This document shows, piece by piece, positions 24,601 through 40,700 of a DNA stretch of 64,000 nucleotides (within the stretch, counting starts at the first letter, position 1; the number at the start of each line of letters is the position of its first letter). The position numbers were made by a program, and so were the translations under genes. A model generated the notes under the pieces. That model was given only the letters and a program-made list of their open reading frames with translations. It had not been told where the DNA came from and did not search any database. Source of the stretch: Chanos chanos (lineage: Eukaryota > Chordata > Actinopteri > Gonorynchiformes > Chanidae); contig NC_044498.1 in NCBI RefSeq assembly GCF_902362185.1, positions 47,223,536-47,287,535 of the forward strand, written 5' to 3'.

Positions 24601-25702
24601 AGGTCTATCTGCTCCAGCAGCCACACCTCACGCGAGCGCAGAAACTCCAGATGTCGGCTGATACAGCTGTGCAGTTGACACTTCACCTAGGATGGAAAGA
24701 GAGACATGCGTGGATGCAGACAGAAGGATAAGTGTGTTATGGACCAAAGGTTACACTGAGCAATGCTCTCAAAGAAAGTCATGAGATGTTTGTCTGAACG
24801 GAGATCACGCAAGGGTTTATTAGCTTTTTAATCTCCTGCTGTTATACACTAAGGCAACAGCTCTAATCTGACCATCTGCAACAAGGTATAAAGTTCATCT
24901 GTAATTCCAGAATAGAAAAATGGGTTGCGGGTCAGGGTTAGCATTGTACTTCTTTAGAAGTGGGGTTGGGTGAGAGTAGTTCTGGTCAGGTTTCTCCAGA
25001 GAGAGATGAGTGCTCGCTCAGAGAAGCAATTTCAATGGACAGGACACCCACCCACCACTTTCAGCCTACCAGACTACAGTGGAATACTCCTCCTCCACTG
25101 TCCTAGAGTTCTGTCATTGTGGTTTACAAGAATCATCATGACCTTAAAGGCTACAAAAGCAAACTTCTAGGGTGTGGGACTGCTAATGGGTCTGCTCATG
25201 TGTGAATAAATATTCGTTCACACTCGAAATACACTCATTATCTCTTTCTCTCCATATAGAAGGAAAGATTATCCAATGCATTATTCCCTCTAATTACAAA
25301 CTGTACAGCAGAAACTGTGAGCACACCACTAGTGTGGTTTGTCCAAAAAAAAAAATTACTTGCACTGTGAAAAAAATCATCATCACTGTGGACAAAACTT
25401 TCCAAGTGTGTGATGAAAATAAAAAAAAACAAAATAAAATCAATAATTAGCGAAAAGCATGTGATGTCTTAATTTTGAAGCAAGGTCAGTGACAAATATG
25501 CAGAAGTTCTCAAAAGAAAGAAGAAGAAGTAGTAGAAAAGCAGACAACACAGACAGGCGGTGTTGCGGTGTCTCACCTCTCTGGAGTTGTCTCTGAGCTG
25601 CGCCTCAGCCTTCATCACGCCGGCGATGGCCTCCTCCAGCTGGGAGCGAACCTGGGCACACTGCCTCAGAGCAGCTTTCTCTCTGTCCTCCGCAGGCGAC
25701 AT
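21635..25702 (-). CDS. ncoa4: Nuclear receptor coactivator 4, ferritinophagy receptor (612 codons visible)
   Basis: NCOA4 binds ferritin heavy chain and delivers it to autophagosomes and lysosomes, releasing iron. It was first described as an androgen-receptor coactivator. Coding exons in gene order are 25577-25702 (ATG at 25702), 24546-24686, 24213-24301, 23873-23981, 23447-23548, 23195-23329, 21866-22906 and 21635-21727. They give 612 residues in phase, against about 614 in human. The last exon ends at PIQ followed by a GT donor. Human ends with one more Met, so a tiny last exon should lie below 21634. Residues 1 to about 155 form the helical N-terminal (ARA70) domain. The rest carries repeated Trp-Leu/Val/Ile modules (for example [38 protein letters not shown]). 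A cysteine cluster lies at C418, C424, C430, C432 and C436. The mammalian LxxLL box is not kept: residues 87-91 read L-H-W-L-R. Confidence 0.96.
23766..23793. repeat. 28-bp poly-C run in an ncoa4 intron
   Basis: An uninterrupted run of 28 C, so G on the transcribed ncoa4 RNA. It lies about 75 bp from the 23873 donor side of an exon. Such a run is hard to sequence, and its stated length may be unreliable. Confidence 0.9.
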
Positions 25703-28700
25703 TCTGCAAACACAACACATCTCTCTCACTATTCCCCCCTTTTCTCTCAGTAAATGAATCCTGCTAATGGAAGAATTCAAGATGTACTTTGCAAGTCAAT
25801 AAAATCCATAAGCCAGTTAAAAAATAAAGTACTGACTAGCTATGCTTGACTTACAGTTTTTGCAAGGATAGTTAACAAATGATACATAAAAAAAAGTATT
25901 TTAGGCTTCTTGCAGTGTCACCCAAAAGAAAAAAAATCTCATGGAGGTATAAAATGTTCTAGTCTTGAATGTTCTAGTTTTGAACAGTAAATGTGCAACA
26001 TTGTTCTAATTAACTGGTACTGTTTATTTATAGAATTCATGCAATTTGATTCTTGCAGGACTGGTTACAGATGCTTTCGTCAATGTATGTATTTATGTAT
26101 GCCAAGTCTCATATTATCTCTGATGTAACATTTTTGAACATGATCAACTCCATGCAGACACTCTGTTCCTACTGATAAAAAAAAAAGCTTCATGTTTCCT
26201 CACTTAATCATCACTTAAGACCTACTGGTCTTCCGAGGTGTCACAGCAAAAAATAATCCGCCACAATACCACAAGACCCAGATATACTGCAATTTTAACA
26301 TTTAACAGCCCTAAAATACCACAGCCTGTTGACACTTTAACCCATGCAAACTGACAGTCTTGTGTTTCAACAGTATGAGACCAGTCAACAGTAGGTGTTT
26401 TTTGCGGTCAGTCTTTAGTTTCCAGGTTAAAGTTATTTGGCCGGAAAAGCATCCTACTGGTATGCAAAAACACGACCGATCACTTCAAAGTAATTACTCA
26501 CCACCACCATCGTGGGGTCAGCTCAAAATATCAGTGAGAGACTGGAGATGTCATCTTACCACAGTGATTATACAAGCCGAAAAAGGTCATTTTTCTACGA
26601 GCAACAGAAACGTCCACTGGCCAGAGAGACACTGTGCTCTGGACAGTGAGAATTTACTACATGTGCATTTACTGCATTTGAAATAACCGTTTCTTAAAAT
26701 TGCGTGATTAAGTAACAAAAATGATTCTATTCCTATTCAGCACCAACCAAGAGGATTCCAGTTAATGTTTGTCGTAAGCGCTGTTTTTGGCCTGCTGTTC
26801 AAATTAATCCCTAAAGAAAGACGTTGATGCACTGAGGCTGTGTGCAACAGTCGCGTAAATTCATAACTAAACACTCATGAAAATATCGTGATGTCCAAGT
26901 GCCATTTTTCGGATCTGGGCGCGGATGCCCGTACAAGTGTCATGAGCGATAGGGCTTATCTTTTACATATGCCAATGTGGGTGAAAACCCCATGACGACT
27001 GGATGATGAAATGTAAGCCCGGCGGAGCAAAGTGGAAACATGTCATGTCAAAAGGTTTACTATTTTCATCATTTCAGCAATGGAGAACACACAGCCCAAG
27101 TTTAGCTACCCGTCTTCAGCAAACAATGTGACCTTGAAAAGTTGATGTAATACCTTCATTAGATAATATGTAATGTCATTGACTTTCCTGAACCAGCCCT
27201 ACGTTTATAAACCAAAGCTCTCAATGTATTTCGTACACAATGACCTTAAAAAACAACTTGTCAATGTTCGCTACCTCTGGTTTAAGCAGCAACTATATGG
27301 GCCCAGTTCTGTCAGCTTCCTTCGCAACCTTGACACAATTTGCTTTAAAAACTACGGTAATTCAGTTCTCATAATCTGTTAAAACAAATGTCAGTAGCAA
27401 GACTGACGTTCTTAGCCATGCTTCTCTACAGAACGGGGAGTTAGTGAATTAGTAACAACCGCAAAAATTGCGAAAGTAAAATTACGAGGACGCTAAAATG
27501 GTGGTCGAACAACAAGACCTAGCTTAGCTTGCTTAGAGTTGCACAGCTTTACTGAGTGACCCCATTGAACCTACTGAACCTACCTCGTCTCGCTGTTAAC
27601 TCAGTAATACAAGGTGCTTGTCAAATTATTCCGTGCGAGATCTTCTTCCTGCCGTGCTAAATCAAATACAATGGTTTAATTGTTTGTTTTCATGGTTTTC
27701 ATGCCGCCCCGTATGGTCCAATGCAACGTCACAGCCTACGTCGACAACCAAGGCCACCACTATCGGTATCGCATTCCGCACGTACACCATCTGACTGAGT
27801 GGGGCCCGTTAAGGGGGTGGACGAAGAACAGAATGGAGCTCCTCAAACAATTGACAAACGCACTGGCAAAGCAATGCCAAAATACACACCCAAATGAGCA
27901 TCAAAAGAACACGCCTCGATAATGACGAGCTTAATAATTTAGGCACGACTGGAGGACTTTACAAATGCTGTGTAGATAGAGTCTCAAATGATTAGATTTA
28001 ACACTGTCATGTGTGAGCAAGCTGTGCGTCAGGATGCGGGATCACTTTGCACCTGAACTGTCAGTCTCGCTCTATGACAACTATTGCGAGTTCATGGTCA
28101 AGCAGAATGGGTGAGACAATATGAATCATTAGGGTACAATCAATACAATGAGTGAACATTTAATAAGCACAAAAACTAATACCCATATCTTAAATAAATA
28201 CCAATGTCCACGTGAAAATTCACACTAAATGTTCCAAATAAATTTAACACTTTTATTATTGCAGTTTACTATCACTCTTATTATCTGAGATTATGTAATG
28301 GTGATGACACTGAGGGACTCCAGAAGGTACACGCTGTAATTGCATAACTGAAGTACAGAAAACATTTTTGTATAGCAATGATAGGTATAGTGGGCACATG
28401 CATATAATGAGCTCATCATCAACTACGATAAGGACATTTTAATATTGCTCTGTGATGAGAGAGTGTGCATATTTCCAATAGTTGATAAATATGGAATCGC
28501 AGTATATATTAAGAATAGTGCTAATTATATCTGACGGGGTATGTTTCAAATGGTTATGACATGCTTATCAACACTTATCCGATCAGTGTCTCACTGTTAA
28601 ACTGTGCACAAACAGATGCAGCATATCATACCACTTTTTCCTAAAATATATGTTCATTTATGACTTTTGCATTCCTCATACAAGATTCAAAATTCACTTT

Positions 28701-29189
28701 ATTGTCCCACATTATAGGAAATTTGGTTCGGGCATTCCTTATCCGAGGAACGTTTAAAACGACTCTGGATGCTGCGCTGTGTGTTCAAATTCTGAACTAA
28801 CCTAGGACACAATTTCGTAGACGCTAGTTAAATAACTTAACTAGTGTGAGGAGTTAGCGTGAAGTGGAGATTCGTCGTGAATCCCCTTAACTCACAGGAC
28901 GTGATAAAATTGCTAAGTTTCCAGGCACGATTTAATTTCTATAAAAGGGCTATCGCTGTACTGTACCAACTTAACTGGATGTGTGGGTGGAAGGAACTAT
29001 TACTTAAGAGAAACTAAATGTCAATCTACGTTCCTAACAAACGAAAGGCAACTCCTGACATTGGGATATCATTAACTAGCTAAATTAGCTAACCTTTCTA
29101 GAGTTCAAGCATGCTTCTGTTCTTCACCATTAGCTTTCAATGCTGCGATCAGTTCAATGAACAAGAAGTATAATCCGTAAACGGCTTAC
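25703..29189 (-). other. ncoa4 intron 1
   Basis: An intron of 3.5 kb lies between the non-coding first exon and the ATG exon. The acceptor is a TTTGCAG directly before A-ATG. The segment is mostly unique sequence. A short stretch at 28684-28733 looks like the end of a fish retroposon. An 80-codon open frame at 27680-27922 on the plus strand resembles nothing known and is probably chance. Confidence 0.75.
28684..28733. mobile_element. Possible fish LINE/SINE 3'-end fragment
   Basis: The stretch around TTCACTTTATTGTCCCAC, followed by TAGGAAATTTGGTTCG, resembles the conserved TTTATTGTCCC-x-GGGAAATTTG motif seen at the ends of many teleost non-LTR retroposons. Only about 50 bp can be matched by eye, and no target-site duplication was confirmed. 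Confidence 0.35.
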
Positions 29190-29330
29190 CTGGACTTCTT
29201 TTCCTACACTCGGAACTGTGAACACCCAACTCTGTTAAAATTGTCAATGAGAAAATAAACAGCTAATCGACTAAAACAACTGCTAAAGATTACTCGCTAA
29301 CCCTGGCTACCGGCAAATCTTTCCATCTGG
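29190..29330 (-). other. ncoa4: Probable non-coding first exon of ncoa4
   Basis: On the minus strand, GAAGTCCAG followed by GTAAGCC (donor at 29189/29190) fits a strong 5' splice site upstream of the ATG exon. The exon should begin somewhere near 29300-29380, close to the CTCGCGAT motif. The upstream limit given here is approximate. No ATG competes in a favourable context. Confidence 0.5.
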
Positions 29331-30097
29331 GCAACGTGAGATAGTCAAGACAAGTCACGTCATTTGCGTACATTCTCGCGATTTTTCGAGATTAACCCTA
29401 AATGGGAAAAATTAATTTGTGCTACCACCTTGCGGCAAATGATGTACAAATCAAGGTTGAAGAATTCAAAGTCATATGCAGTTTTAAGTGTTAGGACGAC
29501 CAAAATCACTGGAGCAAACCCACCAACTGTTTACAGTTCTCTTCAGTTTATGATCACTTTCTATATAACCACACTCACTGCAACAATTAGCTTGTCAAAC
29601 AAAATTACTTACAGCCCCAACATGTTAAGGGTTAAGGGTCAAGCAGCGCACCATTAAAAAACGAGGTATCTGACATACTTTTGTATATAAAATGTAAAAA
29701 AATTGCATTTTTTTATCAGACTTTTATTGGAATTTTTCAAAATCATGGAAGAAGCTTCTCGTTTATATTGATCTAGGAGTAGCTCTTGTTACCTGAACCA
29801 TGTGGGAGACATAGCAAAGAGTGATGTCAGGTCAGTACGAAAAAGGTAGCCCCGCTTTGTGGAAATGGGACTAACGCGAGATTAGCACAAGGGCTACGTC
29901 CTCAACCTTCGTCATCACGCAAGGCATTCTGGTGTATGGCAGTGAATATCTGGCCTGTGTGGGTATTTAATTTACTCATCTTGAGTGAAAATTTACTTGA
30001 TTGTATAATGAACAACAAGATTGTCGTGTAGAAACACATATGATAGTTGCTTAGCCACTGAAGGATTACTGTAACCGGTGTACGTTATCCGTTGAAG
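29331..30097. promoter_or_regulatory. Bidirectional promoter region of ncoa4 and yipf3
   Basis: Two genes start head to head about 0.77 kb apart. TCTCGCGA lies at 29374-29381 and CGCGAGA at 29875-29881. These are two halves of the TCTCGCGAGA element, one near each expected start. A CACGTCA site near 29357 resembles a CRE. There is no obvious TATA box. Both genes are broadly expressed in other vertebrates, which fits a shared housekeeping promoter. The motifs are seen; promoter activity is inferred. Confidence 0.6.
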
Positions 30098-33362
<3,265 letters not shown>

Positions 33363-36303
33363 TTGTACAGTAAACATCCAAGATGCCATTACAGGTCAAT
33401 AACATCGCGTTGAGTGTAATTGAACCGGGCAGGATGAAGCCGAAGGGAATGCGCACTCAGCAACTGACCACCCCCACCCCACCCCACCTCCCCAAGAGAA
33501 GGCAAGATACGGGCCTGAATTCAGTTTAAACGCCAACATCATATAACACGACGTTGGTCACGCAGAGAAATATCATCATTTTTTCGGCCTAAGATGAGGC
33601 AAAGGTGATGAAACTGATTCTTGACCCTGCCATTTTATGACACAATACCGTTTTGTGGGACTTTCTTTATCAGTGCAGTACACATCTGTCTTGATGATTT
33701 TTCTACCCCTGGGGTATGGAATTTCTCTCTAATTCCTAAATATCCAAATTGGGCTACTAAATGCAGTAGTCTTATATGAGGTCTCTATCCTAACGGTTTT
33801 AATGTTTCTACAGAGTGCCAAAAGTTTAGCAGACCCGTTCTGTGGTGTATTAGTATACCATCACATCTAATGAAAAATAAAATAAAAATATAGGAGCAAA
33901 TAAAATGGTGGAAGTAGCCCCTGGTGTTGTTGTCGAAATATGACATAGTCGAATTCAATTCTCGCAGTTTCCCTTCACCATTTGTCTAATTTGCTTAGTT
34001 AACTTAAGGTCATATGAAATCATATGAAACTTTCATTGATTCATTCATCTTTGTATGTTTTTCACGCTTATTACTGGGATCTAGTAGGTTACAAAGTAAT
34101 ACAAAGTAATGGTGAGACATTAAGTTGAACTTCTGTTTCAAATATCTCTCAGATTTTTATAGTGCATGAGGGTTTTTTTTTTTGGGTTTTTTTTACATAA
34201 CACACAGACAGGTTTGTTTTTAATCAGCCAGTTGTGCTGTTGTCTGAGTTCTGCTAAATTAAGCTTTGGATAGGGGTTAAGGGTTATCAGTGTCACTCAT
34301 TCTCGCTGTCTTTTACAATTACATGTGAACTTTCTATTTATAGCATTATTGTACAGAGGAGAGATCCAGGTAAATAAAGTATGAAGAATCAAATTGTGTT
34401 GTGTTATTGTAAGCAACTAACTGTGAAGAACACAACTTTATTTCTTAGCTTGCAGAAATTCCTTCCAATAACACTGGCCTTTTAAACCAGTTCAAAGTCA
34501 TACTTGGTAATATTGGTCTGGGAGGGGGGGAAAAAAAAGGGATTTTAGTAAAATTGTCCTTACTGTAAAAGATTGAAATGTCAGAACGTGTCTGTATCAT
34601 CCCATTGGGTTCCCTTGCACCGCTTTTCTAACATTTTAATGTTTGATCGCTACTAATAACGGATGTCTCATCGCTAGTAGTAAGTACATCTTGGTACAAC
34701 ACACCAGCACTAAAATGTCAACAAAACACAACTCCAAACGTATGCCCCCATAATTAGGATCTAATGATATTGAAATGATTGCACTGTATCCTCATTTTTA
34801 GCTCCAATCTCTCCAGGCATGTTGCTTTCCACGTCCTGACTGTCTGTTATAGCTTATCGTTAAGATTTAACTACTGAGAGATGGAGAGCTTTCGAGAAAG
34901 GCAGTAATGTCTGTGTTACCCAGGGTTCACTTCTCACCCCACTCACTGGGTTAACTACACAGAGATATGTCCTTGCACCCAGCTTCATGTGAACACAGTA
35001 GCATCAGTGTAACCGTCTTTCATTACGTCTTAGAGACCATTGAAGAAGTAACTCTGTCTACATGGGGATCCATCACATGTATTATTAAACAGGCTATTGG
35101 CTGTGTTGTGTTGTGTGTTCAATAATTCAATCTGCATTTCAGAGGAAACAGGATTACCGCGTGGTCCTGAAGTGTTAAAGGGAAAAAAAAAAGGTAAACA
35201 GCTGCTGTACAACATAATGAACATATATGTTAGATGTGGTGCTGAACACATTTTTGTTTGGCCAACCTTTACTGGAGTTGCAACTCCGCGATTTGATCAA
35301 TGGCTCACCGTCTCATTCATGTGCTCAATGGGGCCAGGTTTCAAACGTGTTAAAGAATTGATCAGTCAAATGCCTTTCAGCTAGACCCAACTAATCACAC
35401 GGGGCTGCACAATGTCCACAACTCCATTAGATTCGCACTTGTTACATCAATAGCTCTTGGATCGCCACGTTTTCCTTCCGGAGTAAACATCCGAAGACAG
35501 AGGACCTGCTACGTGGCCCCCGTAGTTAAACCATCCACAGATAGCGGACCAACCGACCTTAACATTACACGTTATCATTTACGATAAACAGCAACATGTA
35601 GACACCGTATAGCGTGAGAGAAAAGGTGTTTAGGTATGTTAAGCATTGTGCTAGTTACAAAGATCCTGCAAGAACAGGGTGACATTGAGAACAAGGTGTC
35701 CATAGTAACCGAGACCCGCAACGGAGGCAAACAAACGATCATCTTTACCTCAATGCTGCAGAGACAGAGCTAAGCTTAAGCAAGATAGGACATGCCATTT
35801 TCCTTCTTACGCGAAAGAGGACGTCTTAAGCGCGGAACCACGCTTCCAATACCTGTCTGAAGGGCTGGAAGCGTAGATGATTGGCCTCGTTATGATAGCT
35901 TATCGCATCGAGAGCATTATAAATTGCAGTGGATAATTATAGCCGAAGGGTAGCCGGTGATACAGTATAATGTCCGTGATTAAATTCCCGTATTGCAACT
36001 TCAGGATTCAGCTCTGTTTCTCGTTTCGGCGATTTCGAACACAAAATGCTGTAACCTTACCTTTTGATAATTTCAGTGAGATGTCAGTATAAATCTGTTT
36101 TTGATTAAAGTTGGCAACTGAGATCCTGCTAAGTAATTAGTAGCATTTGTATACCAGTGATCATCGTAAAGTAGTGGTCACTGTTCAATTCGATTCACTA
36201 TAGCCAAGCATCTTCTCTTAAAATGAATATTTCATTGGAATGGTTTGGGTCCGGTAACGCGCACTCTAATTAGTCAATCAGTTGTCATAGCTTGATAACA
36301 GAG
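33363..36303. other. yipf3 3'UTR and intergenic space before lrrc73
   Basis: The first kilobase is probably yipf3 3'UTR, ending near the AATAAA at 34373. From about 34.4 to 36.3 kb the sequence is non-repetitive and should include the lrrc73 promoter, but no clear core element was found. The human neighbour POLR1C, which lies in this area, is not visible here. Confidence 0.6.
34373..34378 (+). promoter_or_regulatory. Candidate poly(A) signal of yipf3
   Basis: AATAAA, 1.0 kb after the stop codon, is followed by a TGTGTTGTGTTATTG stretch about 20 bp on. That is the expected GU-rich downstream element. Earlier AATAAA-like hexamers near 33870-33880 are an alternative. Confidence 0.55.
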
Positions 36304-37591
36304 ATGCTACCTGGCTCTATTCAGATAACAGGAGAGGCACTGTCTGGGGCCGAAATTAAAGATATTTGTGACAGTCTAAAGGAAAATAGTGTCAGACTTT
36401 TATCCGTACGAGGCTGTCAACTGTCTGATAGAGATTTCGGGCGGGTGTGTCGCGGCGTGGCTGAATCGCACTCACTCGCGCAGCTCAACCTGAACCTCGG
36501 TGTGGTGTCCAACATCAACCGGACGAAGCAACTCGCAGATGCGCTCAAGGCCAACAGATCAATACAGACATTGTTGTAAGTAGCCTAAGGGATATGTATT
36601 GCAGTACACTTCACAATTAAGTTGTCTTAGCTTATGACACACGCATGGTGGTACTCTGACTCAACGTACAAGCTTTCGGGGTGCCTCGCTGGCTATGAAA
36701 AGACACACCGCTTTAGAACACGTCTCTTTGGTCCCTTACTGTCAGTATAATTTAAACCTTTAAATCTTACCGCATTATGTTGATGGGTTGTTTCATAAGG
36801 ATTTAGTTATTTAGTAATATTTCAGAAATAACCAATAACTGGCACGTTATAGAGGTACGAACCAGCCAGCAATTCAGAGGGAAGTAATGTATCATTTTTG
36901 TGTACTTTTAATCAAACGGAAAAGACGGACTCTGCCTTGAATTCAGTGTCCTTCCACTCTCTACTGTATATCTGTATACAAGCATCTGCAGAATAACATA
37001 GATGGGGGCTCAGCAAAATTATTCTCCCCATCCATTTTAGAGGGAAGGGACTGTGGTGTATTATTGAAATCATTGACAGAAGTTACCACTGTCTAGACAG
37101 TTCTGCTTTCTCTTAATTATTAAGAAGCAAAAAATAAATAAAAAATATGGATACTGCTTCACCAGACTAGTCATTATCACGCTTGATAAAAACAATAACG
37201 ATTTTATGAGACTGATTCATGCTTAGTTTATAATTATCTGTGATCTCCCTTATTCTTTCAGTTTGCATGGAAGTCCTCTTTTAGATGCAGGCTTGGTGGC
37301 TCTGAACACAGCGCTGTCAACCCATCCCTCACTGGTATCTCTGGATTTGGGAGACTGCATGCTAGGGGATGAAGCTATGGGACTGATCTGTGGGATGTTG
37401 CCTCCAGATGGGGCCAAATCAGGTAATTAAAAAAAAAAAGAGAAGAAAAAAAATATTGTAAATATATACAATATATATATTGTATATAATGTGTGTGTGT
37501 GTTTATATATGTATGTATGTATATATATGTGTATGTGTGTGTGTGTGTGTGTATATATACATCTGTATATCGATATATATGTGTGTGTGTG

Positions 37592-37653
<62 letters not shown>

Positions 37654-37661
37654 CATATATA

Positions 37662-37748
<87 letters not shown>

Positions 37749-40700
37749 GTATATATATGTATACAATAAATATATATCTTAGTTGGCAGTGGGCTAATTG
37801 ATGAAGTACCTCCACAGGGCTCAGGGAGCTCACACTCAGTGCTAACCCAGCCATCACAACCAAGGCCTGGGCTCGACTGGCTATTGCTGTGGCACACAGC
37901 TCCCAGCTACGGGTCCTCAACTTAGACTACAACCCTTTAGGTAAGTATTCCTCAGCAGGCGCTTAAAGAGCACATTCCGCTCTCGTAGATATTCCATACT
38001 TTTTGTACAGAACTTACATCTTACATTCAGTTACTTGTGCATGGCGTGATGTAAATTTAAATGTGACAATTCATTGACGTGAATGAAGGGGATCGTTAAG
38101 GGCAGCGGTCTACTACAAAAAGTCTCTTCATGACTGTTTTTGGTAAATGGAGGAACTTATTACAATTCAGACTGTAATGTGTTTGACACCGTTGCCATTG
38201 TGCAGTTTACATAAAAAAATAAATTTGTCTGTTAAAGTTGTTTCCATAAGTTTGTTGGTTTCACAAATTGAGAGGTAGTTAGACAGGCACTGTTTTAAGG
38301 CAAGGCATATGAAAACCTACATTTGCAACTTTATATGAGTTTTGTGATATGGCATTTTGTAGCCCTAACTCAGAGTTTGGCTAGTTTTAATTGGATGCTG
38401 TGAATTCTTGACCATCTGATGCTCAGTCATTGATTTATTTGAGAGTGTGCTGCAGAGGTAAAACCAGCATTTGACATATAATCTATACACCTCACCAATT
38501 ACTGAGGTAAGCAAACAGGCCGGCCAATATCCGAGGTGCAGTAGAATGGCACTATTTCATTTATAGGACTATTCTGCTGACTGTAGTTCCTCAATAAAAT
38601 TGACAAGAAAATGCTCAGCATTCAAAGTTGGCCGTAGGAGGACCGCAATGACTATACTTTGGCTATATTTTGACTGCATAAATGCACATTTGGAAATACT
38701 GCGTATAAATTATAACTGATATTCTCTGACCCTGTCTAAAGGACAACGCTGTAAGTGCATTCATGTAAACTCTGAGAAGCTCTGTTCCATGGTAGGGGCC
38801 GAACCGTCTTGTTGCTTTATGTTTTTTTTTTGTTTTTTTTTTAATACCTTTCGTTTCCCAGGCGACCAGATAGCTGGAATGCTAGCAGTTGCCGTGGCGT
38901 CTAGTCGGACGTTGGAAGTTCTGGATCTGGAAGGGACAGGACTCACCAATCAGTCTGCCCAGGTCAGCAGCTCAGACTCAAAGACAGCACCGATCCACCT
39001 TAAATTATTCCACAATTAGAAACCAGCTGAAAACTCCACATAAAGTAAATCTGGTATTAATGTAAAATTCTAGAACCTGGCATTCTGTCTGCTGACCTTT
39101 TGCCTTAATAAAGGTCAGTTGCTGTTGGTCTTAAGCTGAATTGAAACAATGCCACTCAATGACTGCTTTCCTCAATTGTTAAGTCCTCTCCTGGTCTTCC
39201 TATATGAGATGGACCTTACGGTCATTATTTAATAAGGGAATAAGGGAATAAGCACACAGCCTCTTTTCCGTCAAATTAAAGATGAATTTATAAATGACCT
39301 TCATTTCGAATCCCAAAAGATATGTGTAATCCAATCTATAGTTCACAGATAGGCCTAAACAAGATGAGTAATTCTAAACTAGATCTTTCCTGTCCACACC
39401 TTCACTAAACCTGATAAGGAACTGTTGATCAGAGATGAATTTGGGAGCAATATTTCCAGCGTTTTCTTTTTTCGAGGAAAGCCAAAGTTCACCACATTGA
39501 GGCATGAAGCAGTTCTTGCATGTATCCATCAGGGGGCAGTGTTGTACACATAATCCCTCCATGAAAAGACAGACAGACAAGCTCTCCCCATGATGCTCCT
39601 GTTTATGAAGTCAATCCACCTTCCAAATCGAGGCTACGCTGTCTTTCATGTCTCTCTGTGTGTAAATGAATGCAAAGCCAAACCCAGTGGATGGATCTCG
39701 GCTGAGCTCAAAGACAGTTCACCGTAGCTGGGAGGCCTTCGTTTGATCAAAGTACTCCACATCAACACAGTCAGCCTTGTTCTTCTCTTTCTTTTTCTCT
39801 CGCCCACTGTCTTATTGACCTATCACCTTGAGACTCATTTGTAGTAAAGAAGAGCTTACCTCCTGCTGTGGCAGGTTAGTCTCCCCCCCCCCCTCTCTCT
39901 CTCACAGAGGCCCTTTAGCTGAAGTGCTGTTTTATCACAGCTGGCAAGTAATAAAAATGAGTTTTTTTGCACTCCTGTGAAAGCTGAACTTTTTTTCAGT
40001 AGAGTTACTGTGGAGACACTTCTCAGAAGGCAGATAATTCCCAGAGATTTTCATAACAGGCAATTCACAAACAGAGACATGGTGCCAGGTTGTAGCCTCT
40101 TGTTGGTTAGGCATTGGGATCAGGCTCAGTTTCCTTGCTAGACATTTAAACATTTAGACATTTTCCTTGCTTTTGCATTTAAATCTCATAACTATGCTGA
40201 GGCACCAGAGGGAAGGGAAGAAACAGAATGAAGGAACAGAAAACAAAAGAAAACAAATCATTCAAAAACCAACCAGCTTAGTGATATGTTACCTGTACGT
40301 TATTACTATTATTAGCTATTTAACCACTTGTTATAAATTTCATCAAAGTTATTTCTTGAATGCTGTGTAGCCTTGTATATTTGTAGCTTGTGTCTAGTTC
40401 AAATCTACATCTCATGTTCTCCATTGTACGCAATGTTAAGTCAAAGTCGTTCATTTGATCCGTGTGCTTCGAAACCAGACTCCTCCTTGCTAATTCCGAA
40501 TTCATTGATTTATTCATTATCCATTGATTAACATTAAGCATCAGAATGAAGTAGTCAGCAACGCTAGATGAAGCATAAATAACTTTGGAAAACCCTGAGC
40601 CATTACAGTTAATTATGGAGCATATCTACACCGTCTGGCCAAAAAAACAGTTGGCACAATCGAATATTTCGTTGGACTGACTTTAGCTTTGATTACGGCG

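Noticed and set aside
27680-27922. 80-codon plus-strand frame inside ncoa4 intron 1
   Set aside because: Short, with no similarity I can recognise and no promoter or splice evidence. It could be re-examined if transcripts appear.
37375-37920. Six long overlapping frames on both strands (Cys-Val, His-Thr, Tyr-Ile runs)
   Set aside because: They are translations of the TA/TG/CA microsatellite in lrrc73 intron 2.
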